This document shows, in pieces, positions 54,896 to 63,756 of a stretch of 64,000 nucleotides of DNA. Position 1 is the first letter of the stretch. The number at the start of each line of letters is the position of its first letter. The DNA comes from Burkholderiales bacterium (lineage in GTDB: Bacteria; Pseudomonadota; Gammaproteobacteria; Burkholderiales; Casimicrobiaceae). The stretch spans positions 372,001 through 436,000 of the forward strand of contig JABTUF010000003.1 of assembly GCA_015075645.1 (NCBI GenBank). Reading direction: 5' to 3'. Both the position numbers and the translations under genes were made by a program. The notes beneath the pieces are model-generated. The model was not told the origin of the DNA. It did no database searches and worked only from the letters and a program-made list of their open reading frames with translations.

Positions 54896-55960
54896 ATGAA
54901 GATCTGCCTCCTCCCCGGCGACGGCATCGGCCCCGAGATCGTGCGCGAAGCCTCCCGCGTGCTCGACCACCTGCGTCGCGACGGCCTGCCGATCGAGACC
55001 GAATTCGCCGCGATCGGCGGCGCCGGCCACGACGCCGCCGGCCATCCGCTGCCCGAGGCGACGCTCGACCTCGCACGCTCGGCCGACGCCGTGCTGCTCG
55101 GCGCGGTCGGCGGCCCGAAGTACGACACGCTGCCGCGCGAACTGCGGCCCGAGCAGGGCATCCTCGGCATCCGCAAGGCGCTGGGGCTGTTCGCGAACCT
55201 GCGGCCCGCGATCCTGTATCCGGAACTCGCCGCGGCGTCGACGCTCAAGCCGGAAGTGGTCGCCGGCCTCGACCTCATGATCCTGCGCGAACTCACCGGC
55301 GACATCTACTTCGGCCAGCCGCGCGGACGCCGCCGCAACGCCGAAGGCCACGACGAGGGCTTCGACACGATGCTCTACAGCGTGCCGGAGATCGAGCGCA
55401 TCGCGCGCGTGGGCTTCGAGACCGCGCGCCGCCGCGCGCGCCGGCTCTGCTCGGTCGACAAGGCCAACGTGCTCGACACCTCGATCCTGTGGCGCGAGGT
55501 CGTCACGCGTGTCGGCAAGGAGTATCCGGATGTCGCGCTGTCGCACATGTACGTCGACAACGCGGCGATGCAGCTCGTGCGCGCGCCGAAGCAGTTCGAC
55601 GTCATCGTGACCGGCAACATCTTCGGCGACATCCTGTCCGACGAGGCGTCGATGCTCGCCGGCTCGATCGGGATGCTGCCGTCGGCCTCGCTCGACGCGA
55701 AGCAGAAGGGCCTCTACGAGCCGATCCACGGCTCCGCGCCCGACATCGCTGGGCAGGACAAGGCGAACCCGCTCGCGACCATCCTCTCGCTCGCGATGAT
55801 GTTCCGCCACACCTTCGCGCGCGCCGAGGTCGCCGACCGCATCGAACGCGCCGTCCGCAAGGTCCTCGCCGACGGCAAGCGGACCGGCGACATCGCGCTT
55901 CCCGGCGAGAAGGTCATCGGCACCCGGGCGATGGGCGACGCCGTCGTCGCGGCGCTTTGA
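54896..55960 (+). CDS. leuB: 3-isopropylmalate dehydrogenase
   Basis: The 354-residue product has the isocitrate/isopropylmalate dehydrogenase signatures [12 protein letters not shown], the substrate-binding [13 protein letters not shown] with preceding [20 protein letters not shown], and [25 protein letters not shown] split as [14 protein letters not shown] and [10 protein letters not shown]. It oxidises and decarboxylates 3-isopropylmalate. Intact and full length. Confidence 0.95.
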   Translation: MKICLLPGDGIGPEIVREASRVLDHLRRDGLPIETEFAAIGGAGHDAAGHPLPEATLDLARSADAVLLGAVGGPKYDTLPRELRPEQGILGIRKALGLFANLRPAILYPELAAASTLKPEVVAGLDLMILRELTGDIYFGQPRGRRRNAEGHDEGFDTMLYSVPEIERIARVGFETARRRARRLCSVDKANVLDTSILWREVVTRVGKEYPDVALSHMYVDNAAMQLVRAPKQFDVIVTGNIFGDILSDEASMLAGSIGMLPSASLDAKQKGLYEPIHGSAPDIAGQDKANPLATILSLAMMFRHTFARAEVADRIERAVRKVLADGKRTGDIALPGEKVIGTRAMGDAVVAAL

Positions 55961-55964
55961 CCTT

Positions 55965-56031
55965 GTGGGTCGGGCTTCAGCCAGACGCCTTTTCTGCCGC
56001 ATGAACATCGTCGGGCTGAAGCCCGACCCAC
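55965..56031. repeat. 18-bp perfect inverted repeat (REP-like) after leuB
   Basis: GTGGGTCGGGCTTCAGCC at 55965-55982 is perfectly complementary to GGCTGAAGCCCGACCCAC at 56014-56031, with a 31-nt loop. A related half-site (GGGTCGGGCTTCGCC) follows at 56200-56214. Such GTCGGGCTTCAGCCCGAC palindromes are dispersed intergenic repeats in many beta- and gammaproteobacteria; here it might also act on leuB transcript ends. Confidence 0.75.
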
Positions 56032-56063
56032 CGAACCGGGGGCCAAGGCCCGGCCCGAGCCCC

Positions 56064-56092
56064 TTGCTGCAACGCAATACGCCTGTTAGGAT
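56064..56092 (+). promoter_or_regulatory. candidate sigma-70 promoter for the asd leader
   Basis: TTGCTG at 56064-56069 and TAGGAT at 56087-56092 are separated by 17 bp. Transcription from it would start at or very near the ATG of the small leader ORF at 56100. By pattern only. Confidence 0.35.
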
Positions 56093-56099
56093 CGCCCGC

Positions 56100-56198
56100 A
56101 TGCATGCCCGCGCCACCCCGGTCCTCCCGGCCCGTCCCGCTCCCCCGGCGGCAGCGCGCGCAGCGTTCACGAAAAAAGTCACCACGATCACGACCTGA
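56100..56198 (+). CDS. candidate Thr-rich leader peptide upstream of asd
   Basis: A 32-codon frame ([20 protein letters not shown] then [12 protein letters not shown]) ends in the run Lys-Lys-Val-Thr-Thr-Ile-Thr-Thr, codons ACC ACG ATC ACG ACC directly before TGA. Thr and Ile are end products of the aspartate pathway that Asd feeds, and the run resembles the E. coli thr operon leader. A 9-bp hairpin (56223-56245) lies 24 nt downstream, then the asd ribosome site. No U-tract follows the hairpin, so control might be at translation rather than termination. The alternative is a chance frame in GC-rich DNA. Confidence 0.45.
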   Translation: MHARATPVLPARPAPPAAARAAFTKKVTTITT

Positions 56199-56222
56199 CG
56201 GGTCGGGCTTCGCCACCGCTTT

Positions 56223-56245
56223 CGTCCCCGCGAGCGGCGGGGACG
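56223..56245 (+). promoter_or_regulatory. stem-loop in the asd leader
   Basis: CGTCCCCGC pairs perfectly with GCGGGGACG around a GAGCG loop. It sits between the candidate leader peptide and the asd start and is the obvious element for an attenuation-like switch, although it lacks a terminator U-tract. Confidence 0.45.
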
Positions 56246-56280
56246 CCGAAGGACCACGGCGGGGGGAGCAGGTGAATCTC

Positions 56281-57441
56281 ATGCGAGTCGGTTTCGTCGG
56301 TTGGCGCGGCATGGTCGGGTCGGTGCTGCTCGAGCGCATGCGCGCCGAGCGGGACTTCGAGCGCATCGATCCGGTGTTCTTCTCCACTTCGAAGGCGGGC
56401 GGCGCGTCGCCCGACGTCGGCAAGGCGACGGGTACGTTGAAGGACGGGAACGATCCCGCGGCGTTCGCGGACCTCGACGCGATCGTGACCTGCCAGGGCG
56501 GCGACTGGACCAACGCGATGCATCCGAAGATCCGCGCATCCGGATGGCAGGGCCACTGGATCGATGCGGCGTCCGCGCTGCGCATGAAGGACGACGCGGT
56601 CATCGTCCTCGACCCGGTGAACCGTCCGGTGATCGATGCGGCGCGATCGCGCGGCGTCAAGGACTGGATCGGCGGCAACTGCACGGTCAGCCTGATGATG
56701 ATGGGACTCGCGGGCCTGCTCGAACGCGACCTCGTCGAGTGGATGACCTGCATGACCTACCAGGCGGCCTCGGGCGCCGGCGCGCAGAACATGCGCGAGC
56801 TGCTGCAGCAGATGGGCGAGGCCCACCTCGCCGCGAAGTCGCTGCTCGCCGCGCCCGACTCGTCGATCCTCGACATCGACCGCGAGGTGGCCGGCATCCT
56901 GCGCGACGACCGCTTCCCGACCGATCACTTCGGCGTGCCGCTCGCGGGCAGCCTGATCCCGTGGATCGACAAGGACCTCGGCAACGGCATGAGCCGCGAG
57001 GAGTGGAAGGGCGGCGCGGAACTCAACAAGATTCTCGGCCGAGGATCGCCGTCGGGAGATCACGCGTCCGCGACCACGCGCAACGGCAACGGCGCGAAGC
57101 CGCCGATTCCGGTGGAGTCGATCTGCGTGCGGATCGGCGCGATGCGCTGCCACTCGCAGGCGATCACGATGAAGCTCACCGAGGACCTGCCGATCGAGGA
57201 GATCGAGGGCCTGATCGCCGGCGCGAACGAATGGGTGCGGCTCGTCCCGAACACGCGCGACGAGAGCATCCGGCACCTCACGCCCGCGGCGGCGACCGGC
57301 AAGCTCGAGATTCCGGTCGGTCGCGTGCGCAAGCTCGCGATGGGCGGGCATTACGTCGGCGCGTTCACCGTCGGCGACCAGTTGCTGTGGGGCGCCGCCG
57401 AACCGCTGCGGCGCATGCTGCGCATCCTGCAGGCCGCCTGA
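56281..57441 (+). CDS. asd: aspartate-semialdehyde dehydrogenase
   Basis: The 386-residue product is a Gram-negative type Asd: [18 protein letters not shown] at the N-terminus, catalytic Cys in [23 protein letters not shown] and the final GGHYVGAF with preceding basic residues. It makes aspartate semialdehyde for lysine, diaminopimelate, methionine and threonine synthesis. Between NKILGR and [11 protein letters not shown] there are about 18 extra residues rich in Ser, Gly, Thr and Asn ([12 protein letters not shown] and on) not seen in typical members; this lies at a surface loop. A GGGGGGAGCAGG site precedes the ATG. Confidence 0.93.
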   Translation: MRVGFVGWRGMVGSVLLERMRAERDFERIDPVFFSTSKAGGASPDVGKATGTLKDGNDPAAFADLDAIVTCQGGDWTNAMHPKIRASGWQGHWIDAASALRMKDDAVIVLDPVNRPVIDAARSRGVKDWIGGNCTVSLMMMGLAGLLERDLVEWMTCMTYQAASGAGAQNMRELLQQMGEAHLAAKSLLAAPDSSILDIDREVAGILRDDRFPTDHFGVPLAGSLIPWIDKDLGNGMSREEWKGGAELNKILGRGSPSGDHASATTRNGNGAKPPIPVESICVRIGAMRCHSQAITMKLTEDLPIEEIEGLIAGANEWVRLVPNTRDESIRHLTPAAATGKLEIPVGRVRKLAMGGHYVGAFTVGDQLLWGAAEPLRRMLRILQAA

Positions 57442-57777
57442 TCGACCGGCCGCGGCAGGCTGGACCTGCCCGAGTCAACGACGTCCGCGGGGCCCCGCGC
57501 TCGCCTGTCCCGGGCGAGATGCGGGCTGGACGCCGGCGCAGGAAAGCAACACCGCGAGGCATCCGGTCAGCGATGCGCCCGCGCCACTACATCTTGTGGA
57601 TCGCGCGAGGGCGGGCCACCAGCGCTGGCCCCGGCTTCAGCACGTCGGCATGAAGCTTGCAGGTATCGTCCCCGGTCTGTCGGCAAAAAGCCAAGCTAAT
57701 ACTGAGGTTTAGCTTGCGGGGCTAAATCCATGATGTTATGTTCGCTTGAGACATTGCGCATTCGGCGAGGGGACGGC
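57442..57777. other. intergenic region upstream of fimV
   Basis: These 336 bp hold no supported gene. The last 120 bp are much richer in A and T than the surroundings (around 57680-57765) and are the likely fimV promoter region. A near-palindromic ATGTTCGCTTGAGACAT is present at 57737-57753. Confidence 0.35.
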
Positions 57778-60429
57778 ATGCGTGCGAAACCGGTCTTCCA
57801 ACTGACGCTGCTGGCGGCGGCCCTGATGGCCTCGGGCGCCGTGCAGGCGCTCGGTCTCGGCCGCCTGACCGTCGAGTCGGCGCTGGGGCAGCCACTGTCC
57901 GCGCGGATCGAGCTCACGTCCGCGTCGCGCGACGAACTCGACACGCTCGCCGCGCGGATCTCCGATCCGTCGCTCTACCGGCAGAACAGCATGACGTTCC
58001 AGCCGGCGCTCGCCCGCACGCGCGTCACCGTCGAGCAGGGCCCCAACGGCCCGTACCTCCGCGTGACCTCGCCCACGGCGGTGAACGAGCCCTACCTCGA
58101 CCTGATCGTCGAGGCGAGCTGGGCGTCGGGCCGCATCGTCCGCAGCTACACGTTCCTGCTCGACCCGCCCGGCATCCAGGCGCAGACCCCGGTGGAGCCG
58201 GTTACTCCGGTGCGCAGCGCCGCTCCCGCGCCGCAACCCGCGCCGCAACCCGCGCCCGCCGCGCGCGCGGCCGCGCCCACCGCGCCCGCGATCGCCGCGG
58301 GCGAGGGATACACCGTCAAGCGCGGCGACACGCTGTCGAAGATCGCCGCCGACACGAAGCCCGCGACCGTCACGCTCGACCAGATGCTCGTGGCGCTGTT
58401 CAAGAGCAACGCCGGCGCGTTCGACGACAGCAACATGAACCGGCTGCGCACCGGCGCCATCATCACGGTGCCGAGCGCGGACGAGGCCGCAGCGACGCCG
58501 GCGCAGGAAGCCACGCGCGTCGTGCAGGTGCAGGCGTCCGACTGGCGCGCGTACCGCGACCGCATCGCCGCGGCGGCGCCGACGTCGCAGGGCGCGGGCC
58601 GCAGCGCGACGGGACAGATCGGCGCGGCGGTGTCCGAAGCCACGCCGGCGGCGCGTCCGGGCGGCGACCAGTTGCGCGTGTCGAAGGCCGCGGCGGGTGG
58701 CCGCGGGGCGGCCGCCGCGACCGAGGACGCCGTGGCGCAGGGGCAGCAACTGCGCGAGGCGCAGGCGCGCATCGCGATGCTCGAACGCACGATCGCCGAC
58801 ATGCAGCAGGCGATGCAGTTGCGCAGCCCCGCGATGGCACAGGCGCAGGCGCAGGCCGAAGCGGCGTCGGGCAAGGCGGCGACGCCGGCGGCCAAGGGGC
58901 CGGAAACCGCCCCGACACCGATCACCGCGGCGCCGAAGGCGGAACCCGCCAAGGCAGAACCGGCGAAGGCCGAGCCGCCCAAGGTGGAAGCACCGAAGGC
59001 TGAACCTCCGAAGGCCGAAGCGCCGGCGCCCGAGAAGGCCGCGGAAGCGCCGAAGGCCGAGCCGCCGAAGGCCGAAGCCCCGGCCGCGCCGCCGAAGGCC
59101 ACGGTGCGGAAGGGCGCGCCGAAGATCGCCGAGGCGCCGAAGTCTGCGCCGGGCTTCTTCGAGGACCTGTTCGCCAACACGCCGACCTGGGCGATCGGCG
59201 GCGGCGCGCTCGCGATCCTCGCGGGCATCGCGGCGATCGTCGCGATGCGCCGGCGCAAGACGACGAAGTTCGAGGACAGCATCATCTCGGGCACCGACAT
59301 CAAGACCAACACGGTGTTCGGCTCGACCGGCGGCGGCGTCGTCAACACCGGCGACAACTCGCTCGGCAGCGACTTCAGCCGCGAGGGCCTGGGCAACATC
59401 GACACCGACGAGGTCGATCCGATCGCGGAAGCCGAGGTCTACCTCGCGTACGGACGCGATGCGCAGGCCGAGGAAATCCTCAAGGACGCGCTCAAGAAGG
59501 ACCCGCAGCGCCAGGAGATCTACCTCAAGCTGCTCGAGATCCACGCGCAGCACAACAAGCCGTCCGCGTTCGAGACGGTCGCCTCCGAGCTCTACGCCGT
59601 GTCGCAGGGACAGGGCGAGGTGTGGCACAAGGCGGTCGGCATCGGCCGCCAGCTCGACCCGTCCAATCCGATGTTCGCGGAGGGCGGCAGCCCGGCGTCG
59701 CGTCCCGCGCGCGTCGAGAGCGACACGTTCACCGTGGGCGGCGACTACAAGCCCGCGGCGTCGAAGACCGACAAGGAATTCGATCTCGGCCTCGATGAGG
59801 AGATCTCGCTGACGCCGACTTCCGGCGCGGCGCCGAAGCCCGAGACGCGCTTCGAGGCGTTCACCGGCGAGGATACGATCGTCCACGCGCAGGGCGCGTC
59901 GACGCATGCCCAGGGGGCAGGTGCAGGCGTCGCGGCGAAAGTCGCCGCCGCCGGTGCGGCGGTCGCCGCCACGGCCGGTGCCGCGATGCACGGCCTGGGC
60001 GCGAAGGCCGAAGCGGCGCACGAGTCGATCGCCGACAAGGTCAAGGCCGCGGCCGACAAGTTCGACCTCGACTTCCACCTCGACGATGCGGACAAGCCCG
60101 CGCCGCTGAAGCCGAAGCCGGAGCCGGCGCTCGCCACCGCGACCGCGGCGGTGTCCGGCGCCGCAGACAAGCTCGCGCGGCCGGCCGCTGCGCTCGAACT
60201 CGACAAGCTCGACCTCTCGTTCGATCCCGACAAGGCGACCTTCGAGGATCCGACGCCGTCGGTGCTCGACGGGCAATGGCACGACGCCGCGACGAAGCTC
60301 GATCTCGCGAAGGCCTACCAGGAGATGGGCGACGTCGAAGGCGCGCGCGAAATCCTGCAGGAAGTGCTGCACGAGGGCGACGACGAGCAGAAGAAGGAAG
60401 CGCAGGCGATCCTGGGCAAGCTCGGCTAG
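57778..60429 (+). CDS. fimV: FimV-type pilus assembly / polar organising protein
   Basis: The 883-residue product has a signal peptide (cleavage near GAVQALG), the FimV N-domain (GLGRLTVESALGQPLSARIE to FLLDPPG), a LysM-type motif (EGYTVKRGDTLSKIA) near residue 180, a coiled coil near 320-345, a Lys/Pro/Ala/Glu-rich spacer near 380-450, one transmembrane helix (WAIGGGALAILAGIAAIVAM) near 470, and cytoplasmic TPR-like parts ending in LDLAKAYQEMGDVEGAREIL. FimV organises polar structures and type IV pilus function. The ATG at 57778 is preferred because GAGGGGA lies 6 bp upstream. Confidence 0.88.
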   Translation: MRAKPVFQLTLLAAALMASGAVQALGLGRLTVESALGQPLSARIELTSASRDELDTLAARISDPSLYRQNSMTFQPALARTRVTVEQGPNGPYLRVTSPTAVNEPYLDLIVEASWASGRIVRSYTFLLDPPGIQAQTPVEPVTPVRSAAPAPQPAPQPAPAARAAAPTAPAIAAGEGYTVKRGDTLSKIAADTKPATVTLDQMLVALFKSNAGAFDDSNMNRLRTGAIITVPSADEAAATPAQEATRVVQVQASDWRAYRDRIAAAAPTSQGAGRSATGQIGAAVSEATPAARPGGDQLRVSKAAAGGRGAAAATEDAVAQGQQLREAQARIAMLERTIADMQQAMQLRSPAMAQAQAQAEAASGKAATPAAKGPETAPTPITAAPKAEPAKAEPAKAEPPKVEAPKAEPPKAEAPAPEKAAEAPKAEPPKAEAPAAPPKATVRKGAPKIAEAPKSAPGFFEDLFANTPTWAIGGGALAILAGIAAIVAMRRRKTTKFEDSIISGTDIKTNTVFGSTGGGVVNTGDNSLGSDFSREGLGNIDTDEVDPIAEAEVYLAYGRDAQAEEILKDALKKDPQRQEIYLKLLEIHAQHNKPSAFETVASELYAVSQGQGEVWHKAVGIGRQLDPSNPMFAEGGSPASRPARVESDTFTVGGDYKPAASKTDKEFDLGLDEEISLTPTSGAAPKPETRFEAFTGEDTIVHAQGASTHAQGAGAGVAAKVAAAGAAVAATAGAAMHGLGAKAEAAHESIADKVKAAADKFDLDFHLDDADKPAPLKPKPEPALATATAAVSGAADKLARPAAALELDKLDLSFDPDKATFEDPTPSVLDGQWHDAATKLDLAKAYQEMGDVEGAREILQEVLHEGDDEQKKEAQAILGKLG

Positions 60430-60449
60430 GCGCCCGCTTCTCGATCGCA

Positions 60450-60485
60450 ACGACGGCGGGCGAGTTCCCGCCGTCGTCGTTTTTC
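60450..60485 (+). terminator. rho-independent terminator after fimV
   Basis: CGACGGCGGG at 60451-60460 pairs with CCCGCCGTCG at 60467-60476 around CGAGTT, followed by TCGTTTTT. It lies 20 bp after the fimV stop. Confidence 0.85.
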
Positions 60486-60561
60486 GTTCCTGCAGACCTG
60501 CTGTCAACGTCGGCGACGCTCCGGTTCGGCATATTGCGATGCGCCATTCTGAGGTGATGGA

Positions 60562-60575
60562 TGTTCACTTGAACA
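60562..60575. promoter_or_regulatory. palindromic operator candidate upstream of the DeoR-type gene
   Basis: TGTTCA-CT-TGAACA is a perfect inverted repeat 43 bp before the regulator start and just upstream of a possible -35 (TTGACG at 60583-60588). DeoR/GlpR-type repressors are known to bind TGTTC/GAACA half-sites, so autoregulation is plausible. Confidence 0.5.
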
Positions 60576-60617
60576 CCGGGCCTTGACGGATTCGGCGGTG
60601 GGTGCTTTCATGTCGCC

Positions 60618-61424
60618 ATGGAAGTCGGACTCGAGAATCGCGTGTTTTCAGATGAACGGCAAGACCGCATTCTAAGTCTCGTTCGCCTTGCAGGGGCGGC
60701 ATCGATCGACGAGCTCGCCACGCGCTTCGAGGTCACGCCGCAGACGATCCGGCGCACCGTAAACCGTCTGTGCGAAATGGGCCTGTTGCGTCGCGTGCAC
60801 GGAGGTGTGGCGCTGCCTGCGCCGACCCAGAACATCGCCTACGAGCGCCGCCAGATTCTCAATCCCGGTGCGAAGCGGCTGATCGGAGAGGCGGTCGCGC
60901 ATTTCATTCCGCCGTCGGCATCGTTGTTCATCGGACTCGGGACCACGCCCGAGTTCGTCGCGCACGCGCTCGCGGGCCGCCGCGACCTCAAGGTGTTCAC
61001 CAACAGCTTGAACGTGGCGGCGGCGCTGACGCGCAATCCCGAGATCGAGATCACGCTCGCCGGCGGAACCTACCGACTCCACGACCGCGACATCATCGGC
61101 GAAGCGGCGGCCGCGTTCTACGCGAAGTTCAAGGCGGACTTCGCGATCTTCGGCGTCGGCGGCCTGGACGAGGAAGGCATGCTCCTCGACTTCAACGAAG
61201 GCGAGGTCGAGGCACGCAAGTCGATGGTCGAGTCCTGCCGAAGCGCGATCCTGGTCGCGGATGTGAGCAAGTTCGGCCGCAATGCGACGGTGCGCGGCGG
61301 CCACTTGCGCGACCTCGACCACCTTTTTACCGACCAGGCGATTCCCGAGGCCTTCGCGCCCGTCGTCGCCGAGTCGGGTATTCGCGTCCATGCGCTGTCG
61401 GTATCGATGGACCGAGCCGCGTAA
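60618..61424 (+). CDS. DeoR/GlpR-family transcriptional regulator
   Basis: The 268-residue product has the N-terminal DeoR winged helix (DERQDRILSLVRLAGAASID, VTPQTIRRTVNRLCEMGLLR, RVHGGVALP) and the DeoRC sugar-phosphate-binding domain (GLGTTPEFVAHAL, KVFTNSLNVAAAL, LAGGTYRLHDRDIIG, FGVGGLDEEGMLLDFN, ADVSKFGR). It stands directly upstream of an ABC importer on the same strand, which is its likely target along with its own promoter. The effector is probably a phosphorylated small molecule. Confidence 0.88.
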   Translation: MEVGLENRVFSDERQDRILSLVRLAGAASIDELATRFEVTPQTIRRTVNRLCEMGLLRRVHGGVALPAPTQNIAYERRQILNPGAKRLIGEAVAHFIPPSASLFIGLGTTPEFVAHALAGRRDLKVFTNSLNVAAALTRNPEIEITLAGGTYRLHDRDIIGEAAAAFYAKFKADFAIFGVGGLDEEGMLLDFNEGEVEARKSMVESCRSAILVADVSKFGRNATVRGGHLRDLDHLFTDQAIPEAFAPVVAESGIRVHALSVSMDRAA

Positions 61425-61507
61425 CCCGGGCGCGACTCCGCGGCGAAACATCGTCCCATTCGCGGGCAGGGCGGTCGAAGCCCGCGACCACGAAGGAGGA
61501 ACACGCG

Positions 61508-62602
61508 ATGAACGACATCAAGCAAACGGCGACAGTCGATTCCGACTCGTCCACCACCGCGGGCAGGCTGCCGGTTACGCGTCGTGGATTCCTTGGCGCC
61601 GCTGCCGCCGTAACCGCGACGTTCGGATTTCCCGCGATCGTCCGCGCCCAGGAGGAGAAGCGCGTCGTGCTCTATTGCCCCGAATCGCCCGATCTCTCGA
61701 GCAAGATCGCCAAGGCGTTCGAGGCCGAGACCGGGATCCCGGTCAACGTGCAATACGGCGGGACCAACGTGATCGTCAACCGACTGATCGCCGAACGGGC
61801 GAACCCGAACGCGGACGTCTGGTACGGGGGCGGCGGCCTGTTGTCGTTCCTGTTCGCGAAGCGCGAAGGCGTCACGACCCCCTATGTGCCGCCGGAGTTC
61901 AAGGACATGCCGGTCCAGCAGGGCAACGTCTACCTGCGCGACGCTGACTGGCATTTCGTGGGCGCCGAGGTGTTCGTGATCGGATTCGCCTACAACCCGA
62001 AGACGCTGCCGAAGGAGCAGGTGCCGAAGACCTGGGACGATCTGCTCGATCCGAAGTGGAAAGGGCAGATCCAGATGCCCAATCCGGCGGCGTCCGGGAC
62101 GGCCACGCTGTCGGTGCTCGCGCAGATCATGCAGACGATCCGTGCGGGCCGCACCGAGAAGGAGGCGTGGGAGTTCTGGGAGAAGCTCAACAAGAACGTC
62201 TCGCTCTATCCCGAATCGGGCGCCGCGCCCACGCGTGCCGTCGCGAAGGGCGACGCGAAGATCGGCATCTGCTTCTCGTTCATGCCCTGGGGGCTCGCCG
62301 CGCGTGGCGAGTCGGTCGACTTCATACTACCGACACAGACGCCGGTCATCGCAAATCCGGTCGCGCTGGTCAAGGGCTCGAAGCGGCCGGAGAACGGAAA
62401 GCGGCTTTACGACTTCATCCTCGGCGTCAAGGGCCAACAGATCCTCGCCGACTACTCGCAGATCGTCCTCAACAAGAAGGTCAAGCCCACGACTCCGATG
62501 TCGTTCGACCAGGTGAGCCGCAACGCGATGCCCCTGGACGTCAACTGGGCACAGGCGAATTACGACCGGATCCGCAACGAATGGCGCGGTAGGTTCGGCT
62601 GA
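61508..62602 (+). CDS. ABC transporter extracellular solute-binding protein
   Basis: The 364-residue product has a twin-arginine-type leader (VTRRGFLGAAAAVTATFGFP, cleavage near VRAQ) and a periplasmic binding fold of the iron/phosphonate-type group: RVVLYCPESPDLSSKIAKAF, NADVWYGGGGLLSFL, KTWDDLLDPKWKGQIQMPNP and ANPVALVKGSKRPENGK. GAAGGAGGAA precedes the start well. It is the first gene of an importer operon; its ligand is not predictable. The stop TGA overlaps the ATPase start by one base. Confidence 0.88.
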   Translation: MNDIKQTATVDSDSSTTAGRLPVTRRGFLGAAAAVTATFGFPAIVRAQEEKRVVLYCPESPDLSSKIAKAFEAETGIPVNVQYGGTNVIVNRLIAERANPNADVWYGGGGLLSFLFAKREGVTTPYVPPEFKDMPVQQGNVYLRDADWHFVGAEVFVIGFAYNPKTLPKEQVPKTWDDLLDPKWKGQIQMPNPAASGTATLSVLAQIMQTIRAGRTEKEAWEFWEKLNKNVSLYPESGAAPTRAVAKGDAKIGICFSFMPWGLAARGESVDFILPTQTPVIANPVALVKGSKRPENGKRLYDFILGVKGQQILADYSQIVLNKKVKPTTPMSFDQVSRNAMPLDVNWAQANYDRIRNEWRGRFG

Positions 62603-63756
62603 TGGCCGAGGTTCGCCTGCAGGCGCTGGAGAAGCGCTTCGGCGCACTGAAGGCGCTCGACGGCGTCACGCTGACCATCGCGGAGGGCGAACTCTTCGCC
62701 CTGCTCGGTTCGTCGGGCTCGGGGAAGACCACGGCCCTCCGCTGCGTCGCCGGACTCGAGCATCCGGACGCGGGCGACGTCCTGATCGGTGGCCACTCGG
62801 TCCGGGGCCGCCAGCCGTACGAGCGGCCGATCGGGATGGTGTTCCAGAGCTATGCGTTGTTCCCGCACCTCTCCGTGTTCGACAACGTCGCGTACGGACT
62901 TCGTGCACGCGCCTACGCGCAGGGCGGACCGTTGGGCAAACTGCGCGTGCTCGGCGCGTTCGTCAGTCGCCGGCTCTTTCCCCCTACTTCAGAGTTGCGA
63001 CGCAGGGTCGGCGATGCGCTCGCACTGGTCAATCTCGCGGGCGAAGCCGACCGCATGCCCGGCCAGCTTTCGGGAGGCATGCAGCAGCGCGTCGCGCTCG
63101 CTCGCGCGATCGTCACCGAACCCGCGGTGCTTCTGCTCGACGAACCGCTGTCGAATCTCGACCGAAAGCTGCGTGTCGGCATGCGCGCGACGATCCGAAA
63201 GCTCCAGCAGCAGTTGCGCATGACGGCGCTCTACGTCACGCACGACCAGGAAGAGGCGCTTAGCCTCGCCGACCGGATGGCGATCATGGATCGTGGCCGC
63301 GTGGTGCAGCTCGGCACGCCGGCCGAGATCTACGACCGGCCGGCCACCGCGTTCGTTGCCGATTTCGTCGGCGCCGAGAACCTGCTGCCGGGCGAGGTCG
63401 TCGTGAGCGACGGGGCGAACCTGAGCGTGCGCTGCGGCGAACTCGACATCCGCGCGGCGGTGCGCGAGGGGAGCGAGCCGGGCATTCGCGTCGCCGGCGC
63501 GCAAGTTCGCGTCGTGGTACGCCCGCAGTCGATCCAGCTCGTTCCGCGCGGCGCGGCGCTGGATGCCGACAACCGCTTCGCAGGGGTCGTCCGCTTCGGT
63601 TCCTATCTCGGCACGACCGCGCGCTACGAGGTCGCGGTCGGCGACGCGGTCTTCGTCGTCGACGTCCCCGATCCCCGTCCGGGGGCGCTGCTCGCCGCGG
63701 GCGATTCGGTGAGTCTCGCCTTCGCTTCGGCCAGCGTCATCCTGGTGCCGGCGTGA
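62602..63756 (+). CDS. ABC transporter ATP-binding protein
   Basis: The 384-residue product has Walker A GSSGSGKTT near residue 37, Q-loop in VFQSYALFPHL, signature LSGGMQQRVALARA, Walker B VLLLDEPLSNLD, the H-loop YVTHDQEEAL and a C-terminal TOBE-type domain. Between GLRARA and ELRRRVGDAL there are about 22 residues (YAQGGPLGKLRVLGAFVSRR and on) beyond the usual length in the helical subdomain that contacts the permease. It energises uptake by the neighbouring binding protein and permease. Confidence 0.92.
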   Translation: MAEVRLQALEKRFGALKALDGVTLTIAEGELFALLGSSGSGKTTALRCVAGLEHPDAGDVLIGGHSVRGRQPYERPIGMVFQSYALFPHLSVFDNVAYGLRARAYAQGGPLGKLRVLGAFVSRRLFPPTSELRRRVGDALALVNLAGEADRMPGQLSGGMQQRVALARAIVTEPAVLLLDEPLSNLDRKLRVGMRATIRKLQQQLRMTALYVTHDQEEALSLADRMAIMDRGRVVQLGTPAEIYDRPATAFVADFVGAENLLPGEVVVSDGANLSVRCGELDIRAAVREGSEPGIRVAGAQVRVVVRPQSIQLVPRGAALDADNRFAGVVRFGSYLGTTARYEVAVGDAVFVVDVPDPRPGALLAAGDSVSLAFASASVILVPA

